A DNA stretch of 5,850 bases from Prevotellaceae bacterium (GTDB taxonomy: Bacteria; Bacteroidota; Bacteroidia; Bacteroidales; UBA932), in the NCBI GenBank assembly GCA_031254635.1, contig JAIRUB010000238.1, forward strand, positions 1 through 5,850, written 5' to 3'. Numbering within the stretch: the first letter of the stretch is position 1; every line of letters begins with the position of its first letter. A program made the position numbers and the translations under genes. Positions 1 through 3,340 of this stretch are shown piece by piece. The notes under the pieces were generated by a model. It had not been told where the DNA came from, did no database searches, and was given only the letters and a program-made list of their open reading frames with translations.

Positions 1-59
1 AATAATTTCTTGAGTGCTACAACACTCTCCTTTACATACAATTGTTTCGCTTTTGACAT
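1..59 (-). CDS. N-terminal fragment of a divergent gene, product unknown (possibly transposase-related)
   Basis: Read on the minus strand from an ATG at 59-57, the sequence gives 19 uninterrupted codons, MSKAKQLYVKESVVALKKL, and then leaves the window. The peptide is basic and could start an amphipathic helix. A Bacteroidota-type promoter box (85-92) sits about 25 bases upstream in the right orientation, which supports a real start. I do not recognise the product with confidence. Openings like this (short basic stretch, YVKES, then a leucine/lysine helix) resemble, from memory, helix-turn-helix N-termini of some IS630-like transposases in Bacteroidota, but 19 residues cannot settle it. No terminal inverted repeat or target duplication was recognised between here and 242. 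It could equally be an ordinary hypothetical protein. Confidence 0.45.
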   Translation of the reverse strand, partial: MSKAKQLYVKESVVALKKL

Positions 60-84
60 GATATATATGATTTATATTTAACAT

Positions 85-92
85 CAAATGTA
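85..92 (-). promoter_or_regulatory. Putative -7 promoter box (TAnnTTTG) for the leftward gene
   Basis: On the minus strand this reads TACATTTG, an exact match to the Bacteroidota -7 consensus TAnnTTTG. It lies 25 bases ahead of the ATG at 59, giving a short AT-rich leader without a Shine-Dalgarno sequence. No well-spaced upstream TTTG (-33) element is clear: T-rich runs ending in G occur both directly next to the box and about 27 bases upstream, neither at the usual spacing. Confidence 0.45.
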
Positions 93-213
93 CAAAAAAT
101 GATATATACGCTATTAGAACAAAAAATTATTCACATTGGTATAATTTACAGCATCCGATTTTAAGGGAACACGTCACAAATCAACAAATAAGCAATATAT
201 CATAGATTTTTTC

Positions 214-221
214 TATCTTTG
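214..221 (+). promoter_or_regulatory. Putative -7 promoter box (TAnnTTTG) for the acyl-CoA ligase gene
   Basis: TATCTTTG is an exact match to the Bacteroidota -7 consensus TAnnTTTG, placed 21 bases before the ATG at 243. Transcription starting a few bases downstream would give a leader of roughly 10-15 bases, which is A-rich and has no Shine-Dalgarno motif, as is normal in this phylum. No clear TTTG -33 element is visible at the usual distance upstream, so the promoter may be weak or activator-dependent. Confidence 0.55.
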
Positions 222-228
222 CAAGATA
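214..228. promoter_or_regulatory. Perfect 6-bp dyad overlapping the -7 box (possible operator)
   Basis: TATCTT at 214-219 and AAGATA at 223-228 are perfect reverse complements around a 3-base centre (TGC). The dyad covers the whole -7 box and probably reaches the transcription start. A repressor bound here would block the polymerase, or the element might form a small hairpin at the 5' end of the message. It is short and AT-rich, so chance is a real alternative. Confidence 0.3.
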
Positions 229-242
229 AACAAAAATGAATT

Positions 243-2306
243 ATGCTTGCAGAACAATTATTAAACCCCAAAAGTATTGTAGTAGTAGGAGGTTCTGCCG
301 ATATAGGGAAACCGGGCGGCAGTGTAATCAAAAATCTTATTAATCAGGGATATAAAGGTAAACTGTATGTAGTTAATCCGAAGGCTTCGGAGGTGCAGGG
401 AATAACATGCCATGCAAGCGTGGAAGCGCTGCCGGAAGTTGATTTGGCGATGTTGGCTATTCCGGCAGCTGCTTGCGTGGAAGCGGTGAAAATACTGGCG
501 CATCAGAAAAAAACCAAAGGATTTATTATATTCTCAGCAGGATTTCACGAGGAAAGCACTGCTGGTGCAGTATTGGAAGAACAAATCGTTCAAACTGTTA
601 ACGAAATAGGAGGAAGCCTCATAGGTCCCAACTGTATCGGCGTGATGAATACCCATTATGCGGGCGTGTTTACGGGAACTATTCCACCCTTATCAGATTC
701 GGGTGTTGATTTTATTACCGGATCCGGTGCTACGGCGGTGTTCTTGATGCAGGCGGCCATTCGCTTCGGTTTGCCTTTCTCCAGCGTTTATTCAGTGGGC
801 AACAGCGCGCAAACAGGTGTGGAAGAAATCTTGGCGCACTTAGACGAAACCTACGTACATGGCCAAAGCGCGCCGGTGAAAATGCTGTATGTAGAAAGTA
901 TCAATAATCCTGAAAAGCTCTTGAAGCACGCACAATCGTTGATAAAGAAAGGTGCGCGTATTGCGGCTATTAAGGCTGGCAGCAGCGTGGCCGGCAGTCG
1001 CGCTGCCTCTTCGCACACCGGCGCCATGGCAAGCTCCGATGTGGCGGTGAGCGCCCTCTTCAAGAAAGCAGGTATTATCCGTTGCCACGGGCGTATGGAG
1101 TTAGCCCTGATGGCTGCCGTACTGCTACAACCTCTTCCTACCGGTAAGAATATGGCCATTATCACCCACGCCGGCGGCCCTGCTGTTATGTTAACCGATA
1201 CTTTATCGGATGGCGGCTTACAGGTTCCGCCCATTAGCGGCCCCGTTGCTAACGAACTGTTGGCAAAGCTTTACCATGGTTCCTCGGTAGCCAATCCTAT
1301 AGACTTCTTAGCCACCGGCACCGCTGAACAGTTAGGCTATATCATTGATGCTTGCGAAAACGACTTCAACCATATTGACGGTATTGCAGTAATTTTCGGC
1401 GACCCGGGATTAACTGCTTTAGATGATGTTTATGCATTATTGCTCAATAAATTAAAAATTTGTAAAAAGCCTATTTATGTCATTCTGCCCTCAGTAGCCG
1501 ATGTGCCGCTCGAATTACCAGAATTTATCAAAAACGGAAAAGTGGCCTATCAGGATGAAGTCCTGTTTGGACGTACATTAGCAACAGCAATGAATTCAAA
1601 AATTCAAAATTCAAAATTCAAAATTCAAAATTCAATAACTATTGATATTAAGAAGATACGCGAAGTAGTTAATAACGCCGCTGAGGGCTATCTTCCACCC
1701 GATAAGGTGCAGGCGCTTTTAGATGCTGCCGGCATTGCCCGGGCAGGAGAGGCTGTGGTAACTACTACCGCCGATGCCGTAAAAGCCGCCGACCAATTAG
1801 GCTATCCGGTAGTAATGAAGGTGGTGGGTCCCGTACATAAATCGGACGTTGGGGGAGTAGTGCTTAACGTGAAAGATGACAATACAGTACGAAAAGAATT
1901 TGAACGAATGATTCAAATAAAAGATACAACAGCTATCCTCCTGCAGCCACAGTTAAGCGGAATGCAATTGTTTGTGGGTGCCAATCGTGAACCTAAGTTC
2001 GGACATCTGATTATGTGTGGATTAGGCGGTATCTTCATTGAAGTGTTGAAAGATGTAGCGGCAGGATTAGCGCCACTGTCTATGGCAGAGGCTTATGAGA
2101 TGATTCGTAGTTTGCGTAGCTATAAAATTATTGAGGGTGTACGTGGACAAGAGCCTGCTAATGAGTCTATTTTTGCTGAAATCGTAGTGCGCCTGTCCAT
2201 GCTCTGCAAAGCCGCTCCCGAAATTGCCGAATTAGACCTGAACCCCCTGCTCGGCAGCAAGGACAAGGTAGTGGCCGTGGACGCGAGGATACGAATTGAG
2301 AGTTGA
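243..2306 (+). CDS. ADP-forming acetate/acyl-CoA ligase, fused alpha-beta subunits
   Basis: This 687-residue cytoplasmic enzyme belongs to the NDP-forming acyl-CoA synthetase superfamily, which interconverts acyl-CoA + ADP + Pi with free acid + CoA + ATP through a phosphohistidine. Domains seen in order: a CoA-binding Rossmann fold (about 5-130, glycine-rich GGSADIGKPGG at 16-26, GPNCIG at 128-133); a succinyl-CoA-ligase-like domain (about 147-290, TGSGAT from 159, phosphohistidine loop SSHTGAM with H258); a second ligase domain (about 300-440, ITHAGGPA near 307); a linker at 451-464; and an ATP-grasp beta domain (about 475-687) with VHKSDVGG containing H532, CGLGGIF, and ELDLNPL with D665. 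H258 and H532 match the two histidines known from Pyrococcus ACD (alpha 257, beta 71). Length is normal for the fused alpha-beta form; there is no C-terminal GNAT domain, so it is not a Pat-type protein acetyltransferase. The start is the first codon in frame with the family's N-terminus (LNPKSIVVVG). Substrate choice (acetate, propionate, aryl acids) cannot be read from sequence. The tandem repeat in the linker is unusual. Confidence 0.92.
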   Translation: MLAEQLLNPKSIVVVGGSADIGKPGGSVIKNLINQGYKGKLYVVNPKASEVQGITCHASVEALPEVDLAMLAIPAAACVEAVKILAHQKKTKGFIIFSAGFHEESTAGAVLEEQIVQTVNEIGGSLIGPNCIGVMNTHYAGVFTGTIPPLSDSGVDFITGSGATAVFLMQAAIRFGLPFSSVYSVGNSAQTGVEEILAHLDETYVHGQSAPVKMLYVESINNPEKLLKHAQSLIKKGARIAAIKAGSSVAGSRAASSHTGAMASSDVAVSALFKKAGIIRCHGRMELALMAAVLLQPLPTGKNMAIITHAGGPAVMLTDTLSDGGLQVPPISGPVANELLAKLYHGSSVANPIDFLATGTAEQLGYIIDACENDFNHIDGIAVIFGDPGLTALDDVYALLLNKLKICKKPIYVILPSVADVPLELPEFIKNGKVAYQDEVLFGRTLATAMNSKIQNSKFKIQNSITIDIKKIREVVNNAAEGYLPPDKVQALLDAAGIARAGEAVVTTTADAVKAADQLGYPVVMKVVGPVHKSDVGGVVLNVKDDNTVRKEFERMIQIKDTTAILLQPQLSGMQLFVGANREPKFGHLIMCGLGGIFIEVLKDVAAGLAPLSMAEAYEMIRSLRSYKIIEGVRGQEPANESIFAEIVVRLSMLCKAAPEIAELDLNPLLGSKDKVVAVDARIRIES
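1595..1635 (+). repeat. Heptanucleotide tandem repeat (TTCAAAA) inside the ligase gene
   Basis: TTC recurs at 1595, 1603, 1610, 1617, 1624 and 1631. There are four exact TTCAAAA units (1603-1630), preceded by one 8-base unit with an extra A and followed by a partial unit. It encodes linker residues about 452-464, reading NSKIQNSKFKIQNS, i.e. a 7-residue peptide period made from three DNA units. Because 7 is not a multiple of 3, the tract is open in all three forward frames, but gain or loss of one or two units shifts the downstream frame. The tract joins the alpha and beta halves of the enzyme, where an insertion is likely to be tolerated. Confidence 0.9.
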
Positions 2307-2316
2307 CAAGATGTCC

Positions 2317-2338
2317 GAACCACGATTTTTATAAGATT
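2317..2338 (+). repeat. 22-base repeat, left copy of an inverted pair around the amidase gene
   Basis: The segment begins GAACCACGATTTT and ends AAGATT. The reverse complement of 3257-3278 matches it at 20 of 22 positions, the only differences being two adjacent bases (14 and 15) in the AT-rich middle. It begins 11 bases after the ligase stop codon. It continues rightward into ATTAAGATAAACAGGAT, which resembles a type of dispersed intergenic repeat (AAGATTATTAAGATWAACAGGAT-like) that I recall from Bacteroidota genomes; the match to a named family is from memory. The two copies are 918 bases apart and enclose the whole amidase gene. Confidence 0.7.
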
Positions 2339-2349
2339 ATTAAGATAAA

Positions 2350-2396
2350 CAGGATAAAAGGTAAAGAGTGTAAAATAAGTGAAAGTGGGTAAAAAC
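2350..2396 (+). repeat. Purine-rich degenerate GTAAA repeat in the spacer after the ligase gene
   Basis: After the 22-base repeat the plus strand is almost all A, G and T with a recurring RGTAAA/GTGAAA pattern (GTAAA at 2361, GTAAAA from 2370, GTGAAA-like near 2380, GTAAAAA from 2389). Cytosine is nearly absent. There is no open frame of note and no G+C-rich hairpin followed by T's, so it does not look like an intrinsic terminator. It is best described as intergenic repeat debris continuous with the neighbouring dispersed repeat. Confidence 0.4.
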
Positions 2397-2422
2397 ATCT
2401 TTCTCCAATTTTTTTTTAATTG

Positions 2423-2445
2423 CTTCACGTTTAACGATAAATAAC
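2423..2445 (+). repeat. Degenerate TTCACG...ATAAATAAC leader motif before the amidase gene
   Basis: CTTCACG at 2423-2429 followed by ACGATAAATAAC at 2434-2445 lies directly before the ATG at 2448. A related sequence occurs downstream at 3276-3293 (TTCACGACAATAAATAAC) and again at 3311-3328. The motif therefore recurs in the leaders of two consecutive genes, and a 12-base part of it (ACAAATAAGCAA) also occurs at 184-195 before the ligase gene. It may be a dispersed repeat or a shared leader element; its role is unknown. Confidence 0.4.
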
Positions 2446-2447
2446 AG

Positions 2448-3248
2448 ATGCAAATAGCACTATTACAAATAGATATCATAAAAGAAAACAAGCAGGCCAA
2501 CCTTCAACGCGCCGAAGAATTGCTTGCTGGTTTGTCACAGGAAGTGCGTTTGGTAATATTGCCCGAAATGTTCAATACCGGTTTTTCTATGTATCCTGAG
2601 AGAATTGCTGAGGATGAAAATGGGCCTACTTTGGCTTGGTTAATAACTATGGTAAAAAAGTATAAAATTTCTATTATTTGCAGTATTAGCTACGCTTATA
2701 TGAAGTATTACTTCAATAGACTCTTTTTCGTTTTTACGGATGGCAGTTACCAAACTTACGACAAACGGCATCTTTTCCATTACCTTAAAGAGGATGAACA
2801 CTATACTGCGGGAACAAAGCGATTGATTGTTGATTATGAGGACTGGCGTATCTGTCCTCAGATATGTTATGACCTGCGTTTTCCGGTGTGGAGTAGAAAT
2901 TCAAGCCCAAAAGCTGCTGAAAAGCCATACGACCTATTGATATATATAGCCAATTGGCCTAGCATGCGTATGCAGCCATGGAATCTCTTATTACAGGCTC
3001 GGGCTATTGAAAATCAGAGCTATGTGATAGGCCTAAACCGTACAAGTACGGATTTAAGCCTTACCGGCGAACGCAGTTTTTCAGGAGAATCGCAAGTTAT
3101 TGATTTTAAGGGAAATATTATGGCAAAAGCAGCGCTTCATAAAGAAGAAGTATTGGTGGTGGATCTTGACCTCCAGAGCCTGCACGAGTATAGAGCAAAT
3201 TTTCCTGTATTGATGGACGGGGATGAGTTTACAATTGAAAATATCTGA
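2448..3248 (+). CDS. yafV: Omega-amidase, YafV/Nit2-type carbon-nitrogen hydrolase
   Basis: This 266-residue cytoplasmic hydrolase has the nitrilase-superfamily fold. YafV/Nit2 omega-amidases convert 2-oxo acid amides such as 2-oxoglutaramate (from glutamine transamination) to 2-oxo acids plus ammonia; in bacteria some serve methionine-salvage-linked transamination. The catalytic set is visible: E40 in LPEMFNTGFSM, K106 in YDKRHLF, C140 in ICYDLRFPVWSRN, plus E115 in the KEDEHYTAG segment, which aligns with the family's second glutamate. Other family marks are the ANWPSMR stretch after the nucleophile, LLQARAIENQSYVIGLNR, and SFSGESQVIDFKGNIM near the C-terminus. Length is close to E. coli YafV (about 256). 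The ATG at 2448 gives the expected N-terminus (MQIALLQIDI). There is no Shine-Dalgarno and no TAnnTTTG box in the 141-base upstream spacer, so it may be read through from the ligase gene or use an atypical promoter. A broader amidase specificity is possible; the fold and family are firm. Confidence 0.92.
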   Translation: MQIALLQIDIIKENKQANLQRAEELLAGLSQEVRLVILPEMFNTGFSMYPERIAEDENGPTLAWLITMVKKYKISIICSISYAYMKYYFNRLFFVFTDGSYQTYDKRHLFHYLKEDEHYTAGTKRLIVDYEDWRICPQICYDLRFPVWSRNSSPKAAEKPYDLLIYIANWPSMRMQPWNLLLQARAIENQSYVIGLNRTSTDLSLTGERSFSGESQVIDFKGNIMAKAALHKEEVLVVDLDLQSLHEYRANFPVLMDGDEFTIENI

Positions 3249-3256
3249 ACCCTGCA

Positions 3257-3278
3257 AATCTTAATAAAATCGTGGTTC
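3257..3278 (-). repeat. 22-base repeat, right copy of an inverted pair around the amidase gene
   Basis: Read on the minus strand, this segment begins GAACCACGATTTT and ends AAGATT, matching 2317-2338 at 20 of 22 bases in the opposite orientation. It starts 8 bases after the amidase stop codon. Outside the 22 bases the two copies diverge, so this one is shorter than the composite repeat on the left. The TGAACC overlapping the stop codon (3246-3251) can pair with GGTTCA at 3274-3279, but the 22-base loop makes a functional terminator unlikely. Confidence 0.7.
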
Positions 3279-3328
3279 ACGACAATAAATAACTTTTACT
3301 CATAACCCACTTCACGACAAATAAGCAA
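3276..3328 (+). repeat. Two direct copies of a TTCACGACAA motif in the leader of the exported protein gene
   Basis: TTCACGACAA occurs at 3276-3285 and again, identical over 10 bases, at 3311-3320; both run on into TAA-rich sequence (ATAAATAAC and ATAAGCAAAT). The copies are 35 bases apart in the 92-base spacer between the amidase stop and the ATG at 3341. The right copy contains ACAAATAAGCAA (3317-3328), also found exactly at 184-195 upstream of the ligase gene. No function is assigned. Confidence 0.5.
3290..3297 (+). promoter_or_regulatory. Weak candidate -7 promoter box before the exported protein gene
   Basis: TAACTTTT matches the Bacteroidota TAnnTTTG consensus except for the last base. 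It would give a leader of roughly 35-40 bases to the ATG at 3341. No TTTG -33 element is present at the right distance. The alternative is transcription continuing from the amidase gene. Confidence 0.2.
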
Positions 3329-3340
3329 ATCAACAATAAA

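Noticed and set aside
60..213. RNA gene or riboswitch in the divergent spacer
   Set aside because: The region is very AT-rich without stable stems, tRNA-like arms or conserved riboswitch motifs that I could recognise.
236..238. ATG seven bases upstream of the ligase start
   Set aside because: It is in a different frame from the ligase and its reading frame does not give the conserved LNPKSIVVVG N-terminus; the ATG at 243 does.
840..1234. Two overlapping minus-strand open frames of 82 and 127 codons within the ligase gene
   Set aside because: They lie opposite strongly conserved ligase domains, have no promoter-like context, and their peptides show no recognisable domain; they are antisense shadows.
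1595..1635. Short repeats considered as a CRISPR array
   Set aside because: Units are 7 bases with no spacers and lie in frame inside a coding gene; it is a simple tandem repeat.
2120..2500. Minus-strand open frame across the end of the ligase, the spacer and the start of the amidase
   Set aside because: It overlaps two convincing plus-strand genes and the repeat-rich spacer; the peptide is low-complexity in the spacer part and unlike a known family.
3246..3279. TGAACC/GGTTCA pairing as a terminator after the amidase gene
   Set aside because: Six base pairs around a 22-base AT-rich loop with no following T run is not a credible intrinsic terminator.
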